Assembly (NCBI GenBank): GCA_028023455.1 | Contig: JAQFVV010012397.1 | Coordinates: 992,001 to 1,056,000, forward strand | Direction: 5' to 3' | Length of the DNA stretch: 64,000 nt | DNA from: Epiperipatus broadwayi | Taxonomy: Eukaryota; Onychophora; Udeonychophora; Euonychophora; Peripatidae | Position numbers and translations under genes: made by a program | Notes under the pieces: model-generated | Database searches by the model: none | What the model saw: only the letters and a program-made list of their open reading frames with translations | Told to the model about the DNA's origin: nothing | Part shown: positions 35,695 to 48,128 of the stretch, piece by piece | Layout of the letters: every line of letters starts with the position of its first letter | How positions within the stretch are numbered: the first letter of the stretch is position 1

Positions 35695-36109
35695 AAACTT
35701 GGTTGGAGTGCTTTTAGTAGAAATAACTTGATACTAAAAGGAAATATGCCTATGTGTTTGTAAAGAAAGATTTTTTAATAAACGTGTTTTACCTGTTCTT
35801 ACTTAATAGAAGAGCAATACAGACTTCAGACCACTCAAAGAAGTATGGAGAGATGTATATTGGGAGTAAAAGAAAGAGATCGAGAACCCAATATATCGGT
35901 AAGAGAACAATAAGGTGCAACTGACTTCATTGAAAAGATTAAAGTGGAGTTGGGCTGGACATATTTCTAGAAGAGATGATAGTAGATGGACAATTGTAAT
36001 CTTAAACTGGATTCTAAGAGATTGTAGAAGACCCAGGAAGAGACCACATGTGAGATGGATAGATGAAATAAGAAAGTGTGCAGCGGTGATGTGGAGAAGA
36101 GAAGCTAAA
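35694..36109 (+). pseudogene. Fragment of the RTE-type LINE (C-terminal region)
   Basis: Homologous to 16144-16600 of the intact RTE. It keeps the WSWAGHI.RRDD and RPRKRPHVRWIDEIRKC blocks in the frame from about 35915, but has a 26-bp deletion near 35805, several indels and stops. Both ends are abrupt, with no TGA tail, so it entered as an internal fragment. Confidence 0.85.
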
Positions 36110-36167
36110 TATCTTACTTTTCCATACTTATTAAACCTATTATTTTGAAATTTCCTTGTGAGTATAT

Positions 36168-36712
36168 GACATTTTTAGTTATTAAAATGATTTTAAAGTT
36201 GTTAAATACAAGTTGAATTAATATTTACGTTTTGAATATTTTTACTCGATTTTTACATAGAATAAATCACCACACACTACAATCCGTTTGATGTTTTGGT
36301 AACATATTAATTTTAATAAATTTATTTTTGAACTGAATAGATCTTTTAATATATTTAAAGGATAATTTTATTTGTTTTGGCTCCAGTAATTTAAAAATAT
36401 GTATTGTGTAAGGTGATCTTCGAATTATTATCTGCACGTAAACAAAACGCAAATTTAACTTTTTAAAATAACACGTTATGACATTTTTAGTTATTAAAAT
36501 GATTTTAAAGTTGTAAAATACAAGTTGAATTAATATTTACGTCTTGAATATTTTTACTCGATTTTTACATTCCGAATAAATCACCACGCACTACAATCTG
36601 TTTGATGTTTTGGTAACATATTAATTTTAATAAATTTATTGTGTAAAGTGATCTTCGAATTATTATTTGCACGTAAACAAAACGCAAATTTATCTTTTTA
36701 AAATAATACGTT
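36168..36712. repeat. Tandem duplication, two copies
   Basis: 36168-36479 and 36480-36712 share GACATTTTTAGTTATTAAAATG, CTCGATTTTTACAT, CACTACAATC.GTTTGATGTTTTGG, and GTGATCTTCGAATTATTAT.TGCACGTAAAC. The second copy lacks about 75 bp of the first. Confidence 0.85.
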
Positions 36713-37084
36713 TGCTAAATAAAAGATCTATAAACTGAAATGTATTTTGTATTACTTTAAAAATTGCTGCAAATATTATTTGAAAGTAAAAAAAAAAAAC
36801 CAATCACTTTTCAAAATAACGAAGGTCAGAATTGTTTTCAAAGATTCCAGAAAAACGGGAGTCGTAAAACTTACCTTAAAACACATTTTTAGAGAAAAAA
36901 AAGACATCGATTTTTAAAAGAAAATAATTTAAGAATACATAGATTTATCCGAGAGTGAAAGTCAATGTAAGAATATTAAATTTTAAAGCAGATTTAAATA
37001 GTTATGGTTTTCTATATTATTCACACTTTCACATTACATGCTGCATTTATTTTAAGAACGTGGAGGCAAACCGGAACTAGCAAG

Positions 37085-37355
37085 CGAATGTAAATATCGC
37101 TTCTAAATGGTGCCGTTTTTTCCGCGCATGGGTGGAGAAACAGCGCCACCTAGTGGGCTAGAATGTTGGGTAGACGCTGTTTAGCAGACGATGTGAACTG
37201 GATCGGTTTACCTATGGCTAACAGTGCCACCTAGCGGGCAGTAGTGCTGGCTGCTACTTGGCATAATGTTCCTGTGCGTACGCATGGTGAACAGCGCCAT
37301 CTAGCGGCTGGAACTTTGCGTCGTCTGCTTTTGGCCACATGGCATGCTGTTACTG
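37085..37355 (-). repeat. Subterminal tandem repeats with CTCF-like cores
   Basis: Successive units of about 70-80 bp carry CAGCGCCACCTAGTGGG (37141), CAGTGCCACCTAGCGGG (37222) and CAGCGCCATCTAGCGG (37292), followed by the TIR copy at 37373. Each unit also has a GCGTAxGCATGGTGAA or similar segment. Outer units are closest to the TIR and inner ones more diverged. Confidence 0.85.
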
Positions 37356-37495
37356 TGCATACGCATGGTGAACAGCGCCATCTAGTGGCCAGAAGTTGCG
37401 TCATCTGCTTTTTGGCCCCCTACTCTGAATATTTTCTGCAATTTTTGCAGAAATGACATTTCTAGCAGTGGCAGGACAGAAAATAAGAAAGCACC
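37356..37495 (-). repeat. Right terminal inverted repeat (140 bp)
   Basis: The complement of 33808-33947 with a few mismatches. It contains the CTCF-like core at 37373-37388 and ends GAAAGCACC before the TSD. Confidence 0.95.
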
Positions 37496-37701
37496 TAATA
37501 TACAAATAATACAAACATGACTTAATTAACAGGCAGGCAACAAACGTTAAGATCATGGAATTGTGAGTAGATTAGACTTTCAAAGTGGTTAGTTGACCAA
37601 GACTACGAGGATAGTTGAAAGCGCTGCTAAGGTGCTAAAATTTTTAAAATATATCTGATTACTGTATTTATAAATATTCAATTATATATATATACATCCA
37701 T

Positions 37702-38045
37702 ACATAAAGAGTACATCACTCTCCCCCAAGCTATAAATTAAAAGCAGTCTAAATATTGAACAAAGAAGCAAAATAGAATGAATTCACCTGTTGTTGGAAG
37801 ATGGATTTATTCTATTCTTGATTCTTTCTTCAATGTTTAGAATGCTTTTAATTTGCTTGGAGGGGGGTGATTTACTCCCTTTGTTTGCATATACATTGAG
37901 CTATGTTTAATTTAAAGCACATTTCCACACCCTATAAGTAAACAGTGCTTCCATGTCAATAAGCAGTGATAAAGATGAAACATCTATTCTTTGTTAATAT
38001 TTATTGACATGGAAAAGTGCTATTTATTTATAGTGTGCTGAAGTT
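37702..38045. repeat. Two adjacent foldback repeats
   Basis: The first pairs 37702-37790 with 37800-37885 (CATCACTCTCCCCCAAGC with GCTTGGAGGGGGGTGAT; AAAGCAGTCTAAATATTGAA with TTCAATGTTTAGAATGCTTT). The second pairs about 37912-37955 with 37990-38045 (CAGTGCTTCCATGTCAATAA with TTATTGACATGGAAAAGTGCT). Both are MITE-like and non-coding. Confidence 0.8.
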
Positions 38046-38049
38046 TGTT

Positions 38050-41000
38050 TTACATACTACTAGGACTTAAGGGTGTCCACATGCCTGTCAGGCAGTGATA
38101 AAATAAATAATAAATATGCACAGTAATAATAAATATTTATTAACAATAAGAATAGTAATATTAAAAAAATTAACAATTTGATAGTCCATTAATTCAAATG
38201 TATATATAATTTATCCTTGAATGGAATAGACAATTTACACACAAAAAGTAAGCCAAATTACAGACTTGCAATTCCTAAATCTCTTTAAACACAAACATGT
38301 GTATATTAATAACCAATGCATATAATCCTTTTAGAAGTAACTATCTTTTAGCAATTTAAATGTCTTTTGTATAATAGCTATTTCCATATACAAACAAAAC
38401 TTTTTAATATTCCATTTGAGTGCTTGAATCATACTCATCATGATTTATCATTTTCTTAACCATAATTCTGCTAATAACTTGTCACTGTGGTCATGGTTAG
38501 ATTTTGATTATTTATCTTTTAGCAGTAAATATTTGTAGTCTGTCAACCAGTATTTACCATATTCAACTGCATGAGAATTTATTAATTTCAAGTCTCTAAT
38601 TTCTATATAAATGTTTAGATTTGCATACAAATTTTATTCATCTTAATTTTCTATAGTAATGACATCATTTGTAGATTTCTTAGAGTGGTTTTAAAGGAAA
38701 ATAATTTTACAAATTGAAATAATCTGTACATATATTGTGCCCTTATCTATAGGTCATAATAAGGTAGAATGGTCAATTACTAAAAAATTTTAAATTTTAA
38801 AATACGTTTGTGTAATATATTGATAATTGTATGATCGATTAGATTTTATAGTACAATTTAAGGCTGAAAATACCTGGTATATAAAAGTGTAATGGATTAT
38901 TTTAAAGGAAAACAGTTAAATAAAGCTTAATTATATTCTTGCTTATGGTTGTAAAAGCTGGCCATATAAAATAATACAGCTATAAATAGTTAAAAATATA
39001 TTAATAATTCGAGTATGATATTTTAGAACTAATAAATTAAATAAATGCTATATGTAGTGTTATAATTATATTTAATAGTCAAAATTAATAGAGTATATTT
39101 TAAAATAAACTTTAGGATGGTGAGAATTATATTTAGTTCTACAATTTTAAATTATTTTCCAAATTTTTTATAAAATATATCAGTTTTGGTAATTTAGACC
39201 GAGACGTAAATTAAAAAATCATCTGATAAAGTTAGTAATCATGTGACTGTATATTATATACCTTCACACACACGCTTGTTAGAATATAATAATAAAGTTT
39301 GTGAATTATAAAACTAAATATAGTTGCTATCTATTGTTAAAGTAAAAGTTGAAATATTAAATGTTATTTTAATAATTGTTTTAAAGTTTAAATGATTTTG
39401 ATAAAACTATAATTGAGTTTAAAAATACTATTCTAAGTAATATTTTAAATCATTATGTCATAAATTCTTTATTTTAAAAAGGTTTAATCTATTATAAAAC
39501 TAAAATGTGTAAATTTGTTCGCGCTAAAAAAGTCATTAACCAATCAACGGAGGTATTTTAGCAGACAAAATATAAGAATTAGACGGAGTGGGAAAAAGTA
39601 ATGTGTAAGTGAAAGAGGGAGTAACATATTTTTTTAGCTGTATAATATCATAAGCTAGAAAAGTAATATAATTTTAAAATTTTGTATTTATTTTAAAAGT
39701 TTTTTTTAAATATAATATTTTGAACTGCCTTTACATGGAGGGCTAATTTTTAAAAGTTTTCTTACCAGGATTTTTTATTCAAGTTTAGCCAAAACCTTGC
39801 AGTAAAAATGGAAGTACTACAGAAAAAAATACCTAAAAATATTGCTAAAGGAAAAATATTTGTAAAGTGCCTCGATACAGCTTTATATATGCTCAACCAC
39901 GCTATACGGAAAACTTAAAAGAGAAGTTATTTGCCGTCAGGAAAAATTATGACGCACAAATTTATAAGGCTACTCTGAAGTTATTTTATTCTTCTCTATG
40001 GAAAAATTAAGATGCATATATTATAAAGAAAAAATTATGTAAAAGTTATAACAGAGAAAGAATGTTTATCTTTTTAAAGGAAACATTACAAAAATATAGT
40101 TACCAGAACTTTAAAAGAAAGGAAAAAATTACCGAATAATGATATGAAAGAGCTATTGTGTTTTATGAAAAAAGAACAGAAAAACTTTATCTAAGAAGAA
40201 TTAAAGAATATTATAAAGTGTTCATTATAAAAGCGCTTAATAAAGATAGAGATTAGGAAAATGGAAATTTAAATTACTTAATGAAATAGATCCATAAAAA
40301 CTGAAAAGTTTTATTGAATATTTAAATAAAAGTACCTAGAAGATGCATCGTAAAAGTCGTGCGGGGAGAAAATATTAGCAAGAAAATATTAGAAGAGAAT
40401 ATGTAGACGTTTTCTTTATGGGATTAACTAATATCATAATTAATAATTGTATTAAATATTATAAAAAAACCAAGGATTGTCATATATGAATATTATTAAA
40501 CAGAGCAATAATTGTTTTACCTTAAAATTGAACAAGAAGTGACTGAAGAAGAAATAATAAACTTTTTTTTTTTAGCTTTAATATGAACGGTTTTCAAGAA
40601 AATTTGATGAAGAAGTACAGTAAATATAGTTTGGAATATTTTTTACTAATTTATTTTAAAATATAAAATGTTATGTGAGATTAGGGAAAACATATAAACA
40701 TAAATTTAGTAATATTAAAATTTTAAATATAATAGCTTGATAAAATTATAAAAATAGTGTTTAGATAAAGTGTATGGATGTGAATCTTATATCTACAAGG
40801 ATCAAATGGATGGTGAAGCCTACGGAACGCGATCGAGGAGATAAAGGTCGTTTGGTAATTTTAGTAGTTATTTATAATGCATAATGTGTTTTTTTTAGAT
40901 CATCTATTGACCTAAGAATGAAGTGTGAAAGTTTAAATTATATGTACACATTTTATACAACATTTTTAACATATAATGAGATAGGAGTAATTCGGAATAT

Positions 41001-43424
41001 GCATGCAATAATTTATTTAAAGTATATTAATCCTATAATTTAACAGAACAATTGTGTGATTCTTTTGAACTTTCATGTGATAAAGTATTCAGATATTCAA
41101 ATAGTTTGTATATGATTAAATATACGGAGGAAAGTAGTAAAAAGATTTTCTTATAGAACAGTGGAATAGTTTTAAAATAAATGAATTTTATTATTGTTAG
41201 TAATGCAGATATGTATTTGTCGATGTACAGTATAGAAAAAATCTTGAGAAATAAGATCGGATAGTGACTTGGAAGTACTAGTGGAGAGGAAACCAAGATG
41301 ATGTTTTTTTTTAAGAAATAGGAAAAATAAAGGATTTGGATCATATTTAGTTTTGTGTGATTTCAGTATAGTTAACTAGGCCCTATGACTGAACACATAT
41401 AATTTGGACAGTGTTTTTGCATATCTTTAAACTTTTGATGTTATAATAAAGCTGAAGAAATAGCTTTAACATCGTTCCTATAATAGAGGTTGGTAGACAG
41501 GTAAAGGTCACTCCTCTATAGTGTCTTTTAATTCACTGTGCCATGATTGTCAAGATATATGACGAGTAATATTCTAGTTGTATTTTGATCCTATGCATCT
41601 ATCTTCACTATCCTTATTTTGTGAATCTGCATCGGTCAGAAAGATATTTTTTAAAGAAATAATGAATAAAATAGAACTGAAGATAAGTTATCGTTTATGT
41701 AAGAATAGTTTATTTGCTGGAATGTATAGAATTGTGTAACTTTAAAATTGAAAGTCCAAAATATAAAGAGAGAAAGAATCATATAATACATTGTAAAATT
41801 AATTCGGAAATGAATATAAGATTTTTTGAAAAGAAATCTAAACCAAGTATTTTAAAAGTGATAATAAAATTTGAATGAATTTTTTTTAATAATATTTAGA
41901 AAATAAGTATTGCATATTTATTAAGAAAATAGTCCAATAATGTACAATAAATATATACTTGTGCATGGTATATTAATAGTTATAATTATATCATCCGAAG
42001 TAAGGCTTGAATGAGAATATTAGGATTAATAAACATAGGATAATGAACAATAAAAACCTAATACCGAATGTAGAACAATGTTTTGACTTTGTAAGATTCC
42101 ATACAACCAATATAAAACTAAAATTTGTTATTTTGTAGAATTTTATTATGAATGTAAATTTTGTAAAAAAAAATATAATTTTAATAATATTAGGGATGCA
42201 AAGTGTTTGTGATAATCATATAAGAAATGCATTTTGTAATAAGCTAACCATAATAATAAATCAAGTAATAATGCTGTATTTTCTTAAGTGTTAAAAAATA
42301 AGATTTAACTAGGAAAAGTAAATAATATTTTGATTTCATTTTATAAACTAATAAACTAAGTTGAGATATGAGAGTAAGGGATATCCAATGTATATAATGT
42401 AAAAATATTGTTAATTTATTTATGTTGTTAATAAACTTTGTTTTAAAATTTATTTTAAAGTTTTTGTGTCTGAGTTGTTATTTCTCCACATGGATGCATG
42501 AAATCACGATACATTTATAATTGAAACAGATATATAGATTTTGCACAAAAGGTAAACATAAAAATGTTATAATAATTTTGAGAATTTATTGGTATGTTAA
42601 AATTAAAAGATCATAATTTTATATTATTTATTGGTCATAAGTCGGTTGCCACAATATTACATTAAATTATATGCTAATGTTGCCACACGTATTCTGTTGT
42701 CAGATTATTAAAATACTACCACATATTATATTTATTTATTTCATTTTAGGAAGAAATAAGATTATATTATATTATTATTGTTATTATTATTTTATTATTG
42801 TTAGTTGCTGTGTAGTAGATTATGACATAAAATTCCCTTTTCATATTTTACTACCGTAACTTTAAATCAGTTAGAATACAATTTATGAACCTGAGATTTT
42901 ATTTATTTTACTTCATTTTATTTAATTGAGCTAGATTCTTGTTATAAAGAAGATTAAGATATGATTATTACTTTAATCGTAGTGAATAGAACTTAGAAAG
43001 TCGTAAGAATATTATGAGTTAGTTATTTGGTATAGTGAAAAAGGGGGAATAGTGTTCTTATGCCATTGAGGTAGTATCGTGTGGATATTTCCTCAATGTA
43101 GTCTATCTCGTTCCCGGTATTGTCACTCCATGTCTCATGAAAATAGTAAATATTTGTTAATTCAATTTTAAAATTGAACCGTATTTGTATTTTAAAATTA
43201 GAGCTAGTAATCATTTTAATTAATGCTGAATAACTGAGCTAGAACCCGTAATATTCGTAATAAACAGTATATTTTGGGGGTGAGAACGCGCGGGAAGAGG
43301 TTAGAATATACAAAAAATAAGTGATCTTTATTTACAATATATTTTTTATACACACATATTTTACATATACATTAAGATATGCATATTTAGTGTATATATA
43401 TTGTAACCTAACTAAAATGAGATG
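38050..43424. other. Long non-coding stretch
   Basis: 5.4 kb without a supportable gene or repeat unit. From about 39.9 to 42.3 kb the plus strand is purine-rich, with many AAAGAA/GAAGAA runs reminiscent of worn coding sequence, but every frame is closed at short intervals and no motif could be named. A low-GC stretch with CCAATCAACGG at 39539-39549 is the only promoter-like point seen. Confidence 0.4.
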
Positions 43425-44095
43425 GAGGTGTAAGAAACAGAGAGAAAGAAGAGAAAAGAATGAAAAGAATGCTAATAATGAAATAAGAGAAGGGTGTGAA
43501 AAAGAAAGAGAGAAAAAGAAAAAGAGATAGAATAAGAGAAAATGCTAATTGTAACATACTAGAATAACAGGGGTGTGTGAGAAAGAGAAAAGAGAGAGAA
43601 GAGATAATGCTAATAAAGAAATGAGAGAGCGAGAAAAGAAAGAGAAAGAGAAAGAAATATATGGAAGTAATGACATGGAGGTAATGATAATGATAAAGAT
43701 AATGATGGAAAAGAAAAGAATTAAGAGGGGAAAGAAATGGGAAAAATAATAAAAATGATATATGTAATGGAGAGAGAAAAAAAATGAGATGATGGAAAGT
43801 TATGAAAGAGAGATATAAGAAAAAAAATAAAGGAGAGAGAAATGAAATGAGATGATTTGTTATGTTTTAAATGGGCTGAGATGATAGAAAGATGTGAAAG
43901 AGAAAGATATAAGAAAAAGATGGAATAAAGAAGAGAATAATGAAATGAGATGATAGAAAGAAATGACAAATGAATGTTTTAAATGGCTGAGATGATAAAG
44001 GAGAGAGAAATAAAATGAGATGATAGAAAGAAATGAGAAATGATATGAAAAGAAATGGAATAAAATTGAAATGAAATGAAATAAAATATACATGA
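43425..44095 (+). repeat. GA-rich polypurine tract region
   Basis: About 670 bp is almost purely purine on the plus strand, with repeated units around GAAAGAAATGAGAAATGA, ATGAGATGATAGAAAG and GAGAGAAAGAGAAAGA. The complementary pyrimidine tract lies at 60487-60780 as the far end of the right arm of the giant inverted repeat, but it is only about half as long. Confidence 0.85.
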
Positions 44096-46017
44096 GAGAC
44101 TCTAAATGACTTGGCTCAGTGGGGTTACAATAAATTTAAAGGAAAAGATGATGATTCCGAGATATATAATCAAATAAAGGTCAAATCCAATACTGATGAA
44201 CTATAACTACTACAGCATATTGATATTTTAATAAACCATACAAAAGATTATCTAAAATCACTAATCAATGCTTACCATATTAGTCCTACCAATAGATTAT
44301 ACACTCTCTGAATAAGACCTATGATGCTTTGCTGTAAAATATTATCTTACAGAATTATATCTACTAAAACAACAAGAGTAAATAACCTCAGGGATTTTAA
44401 AACTAATACTCTTGTGTAGAATTAAAATTTAAGTTAAGTTGCCTAATAAAGAATTACTGTGATTAATAAATAAATAAGTGACATCTTAGTTGACCATAAA
44501 ATAATTATAATATATTCAATCTTAAAATAATAAACAAAACAAATATTAATTCACAAAATTTAATGAATCAATTTAAATTTAACTAATAATGGCCTATTAT
44601 CTAAGATATTACTTGAGCAGAGAAAAGAGCAAGGGTACTTTTAATGCCTTTCCATACTCACAGACAACCACTAAAGACCTCAAATGCAAATGAATTAAAA
44701 TTCATTTAAATATATTAGATTTAAGATGATGATAGATGATGTGCGGTGACTATACGATAAGGTGCAGCCTTTAAAATAATATTAATTAAAATATTCTCTG
44801 AAAGTACTAATATTGTTAATCTGATATTGCATAATCTTTGGTCTGAAAGATATACTGATAATTTAAAAAAAAAAAACTTTTAACTAAGTATTTAATTATG
44901 TATCTGCTATAATGCATTTATCTGTATTTGTGATTCAATATGAGAATCATTTACTTTAACATAGCTTTTTAATTTTCAAGACAATATCAACTATATTTAA
45001 TTAACTTAGAATATACTTGTAAATTTCTGAATTGAAGATTCATTAACTTTAAAATTTTAAGATTTTGTAAACTAGGAACCCAAGACAATAATATATTTTC
45101 ATATAAAAGTAAAACAAACAAATAAAACTTTTGAAATAATAATAATTTGATTTATTAATAATGAGAAGAAATGTTTATAAATGTAGTAGAATACAAACAG
45201 TACCAATACTGCACTAAGATTTTATATAATTATTTGAACTCTTAACAGTTTTATTTAATTTACACTAATACACTTAATAACAGACCAAGGTTATTCACTG
45301 TTACTTTCTTTTAATAATTATATTTTTCTCAAAAAAGAAATATTTTGAACTTTAATTATCATATGTACTTAATAAGCACACTACTATTCTTCTTTATTAG
45401 ACTAATTAATAACATTATTGTGTCATCTACTAATCAGAATAACACACAGAACTATGTTTATATTGAAAACCCTAAGCTTAATTTTATACTCCTCAACTTA
45501 ACAAACGCTAAGTTGGAGTAAGCATATTCAGCAATACTTTTGAAAATATCATCATTAGTTTCATGGATATAACTAAAATCATAGCTAGACATATGTTTAA
45601 ATCAGATCAAGCTAATATTAAAACTAAACTAAATTAAGTGTATGGGACAATCATTCATCAGAGATCAGTTATACTTTTTTTTAAAATAACTTTAGTCCAC
45701 ATAAAATTATTCCCTCAATGTTTTAAAGATAATAATGTTACAGACTTACAAATCCAGCGGCGAAATTACTGGATGAAAATATTAAATTATGTGTGAATTG
45801 CCACTTATACCATATGCATATTTAACATACTTTAAAATAAATAAAACTTTTTGTTGGTTAGCTTGTGCATGATAAAACTATCATAACAACACAATTCAAA
45901 CATTGATACACCTATGAGCCTTAATATTAGCTACAACTACCTGAAGAAATACAGTTCCTCAAACAAGCATATCTTGTCATCACAAATCTAAAACAAATGC
46001 AACATCACCTACTGTGG

Positions 46018-46245
46018 TGGAATTAGCATTAAGTCATCATGAATGATAGGCAAAAAATACAAATATACTAGGCTCCTCAAAGCTGGAAAAAAATGTGGTG
46101 TCTTTCAAAAATACCTAACCTTGAGGCAGAAATGAAGATACTTGGAATTCATCTACAGTGTATCTGGAAACAGGAAAGATGCACCAGAAAAGCACAATCC
46201 TCTCATGGGATTTCCAATGCTTATAAATGTGATCATCATCACTGA
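46018..46245 (+). pseudogene. Broken counterpart of an arm-borne small ORF
   Basis: This is the left-arm version of the minus-strand frame at 58361-58564. It keeps the TCATGGGATTTCCAATGCTTATAAATGTGATCATCATCAC end, but is interrupted by an early stop and indels. The segment is GC-richer than the arm around it. No family was recognised. Confidence 0.4.
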
Positions 46246-47876
46246 AAAATACAATACAATAACCCTCCTTTGGGAATAAGCACTATCAAATCATGGAAAT
46301 ACAATACAATAAGGATGGAGGATTTTCTCGACTCCATAAGCATATTCAAAAACTATAAACTAAGCCTAACTCTAGAGGCTAACAAATACTAACTAATAGC
46401 AAGATTTATATACTTCACCTTAATTAATTAAGTTATTCCTAAGAAGTCTAAAAATACAAAACGTATATCCAATGTTCAAACCAACAAAGCAAACTATGTA
46501 TCAACTGACTACTGTAGAAAATATTTTGGAATTAAATGCATATAAAATTCTAGGCAAGGCACAATGCACACGTAATAAAATATTAAATGCTAAAATATAG
46601 TAACTAGTGGACTTTTAAACTTGTAAGTTAAATGCAAGAATATTTACTTCTTAATGAATATAAAATATTTGTAATTATTTTGAATATAACATTCATAAAA
46701 CAAATGAATGGATATTCTCTGATAAACTTGTTTAGTAAATTTAAAATAAAAATTGAGTGAAACATCCCATTTATATGAAAATAAGACTGTGATATTTAAA
46801 TCTCTATAATAAAATTATTAAATAGAAACTAGCTAGTGTAATGCTTAATAAATAAACTAAATCTACTTAAGAATAGCAAAAAAAAAAAAAAAAAACATTT
46901 GCTCATTCAAATAAACCTATTTCATTTTAAAATTATAACCCTAGTTTACCTGTATATTTATGCAAAAGTGTTACAAAAAAAAATTAATAGCATAAATATT
47001 TTACAATTTTTTTTTTAAAACCAATAAAGCAGACTATAAAAAAATACTAATACATTAATTTAAGTTCATATTTCCGCTCCGTGATGATTTTTCCATTTCA
47101 TAATGTGTAGACAATTTATCCAGGTTAAGATATTGATTTGAATTCGAAGCTTCAATTAATATATTTATACATATGGCAATCATTTCCAAATGAAAATGTT
47201 CAATAGTTCATTAATAATATTTTTTTTAAAACAATTTAAAAAAAAAAACTTAAATAATAAGATTAAGATTAAGCCGGCATAAAATAAAAATAAATTCTTC
47301 AGCTGAACACACTTTAATTTATTTATAGGATCCTGAGTTCAATCTTGCATATAATAATAATAATATATATTTCTTTATCTGACTTTCTTTATCCTTCTTT
47401 AGGAAAATGCTCCCTTTGAAATATAGTTTTTTTTAAAGTACTTTTTCTAATAATATTCCAAGACGTATTTATTTTTAAAACTACTTTCCTTTGCTTACTG
47501 TTAAATATGAGAGTAGAAATTTTTTTACTGTTCAAGACATTTCTACGCTTATATGCTATAATTAATGCCATAAAGTTATTCTTAAATAACTGGCAAATAT
47601 GACCATTTATAATGTACTCAATAACTATTAATTCATTATTAATCATTATAGATTGCTTTAAAGTTTTATTTCCAAATACGTGTCCTTTCTTACTGTGTAA
47701 ATAAGAATTATCCTTTAAAATGTATATATTATTTGTTTGCGTTTAGCTAAACAAATCATTTTTATATAAGTCAAGATAAAATTAATAACTTTTCTTTTTT
47801 TTAAAAAAAAAATCATCTTTTATAGTTTCACTGTAATTGAACGTAGCAGCTTATTTATAATGTTCTTTTTAAGCTT

Positions 47877-48128
47877 TTAAAAAAAATTCTCTTTTTTTTT
47901 TTTTACATGTACTTTTAATCTAACAGGAAAAATAATTAGCATTTTATTTTCAAAATGGTTTAATACCACCAAATGCTTATTTATGGAAATGATTAATAGT
48001 TCGTTCCTTAACCTTACTTCCAAGTACAGAAAAATAAACAAGTTAAAGTCATTTAATGTGTGAGATGCTTTAGTTATCCTAGACATTTTTTGTTTTACTA
48101 TAATTTCTATGCCTCGACTGAAATTCAA
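47877..48128 (-). other. Small ORF kept in both arms (left copy), unknown
   Basis: An 83-codon frame whose counterpart in the right arm is 56506-56811 (+). The two proteins match over about 75 residues with few changes (shared SRITKASHTLNDFNLFIFLY and LIIFPVRLKV), although the surrounding arm has indels. An acceptor-like TTTGAATTTCAG precedes it in both. It is AT-rich and hydrophobic, and I recognise no domain. It could be chance conservation within the repeat. Confidence 0.35.

Larger units (their letters stand above)
33800..37503. mobile_element. TIR element, 3.7 kb, 8-bp TSD, carrying LINE sequence
   Basis: The body is 33808-37495, flanked by a perfect 8-bp duplication TAATATAC (33800-33807 and 37496-37503). 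TIRs of 140 bp (33808-33947 and 37356-37495) start GGTGCTTTCTTATTTTCTGTC and differ at only a handful of sites, so the insertion is fairly recent. Both TIRs end in a block with CCACTAGATGGCGCTGTTCACCATGCGTATGCA, and further copies of this block lie at 35627-35694 and 37085-37355. No transposase was recognised. The interior is a LINE copy (33948-35626), an RTE fragment (35694-36109) and a tandem duplication (36168-36712). GG ends with an 8-bp duplication do not fit hAT; Merlin-like or an undescribed group is possible. Confidence 0.9.

Noticed and set aside
43721-44093. Hydrophobic minus-strand frames rich in Phe, Leu, Ser and His.
   Set aside because: Translations of the pyrimidine strand of the GA-rich tract; no real protein.
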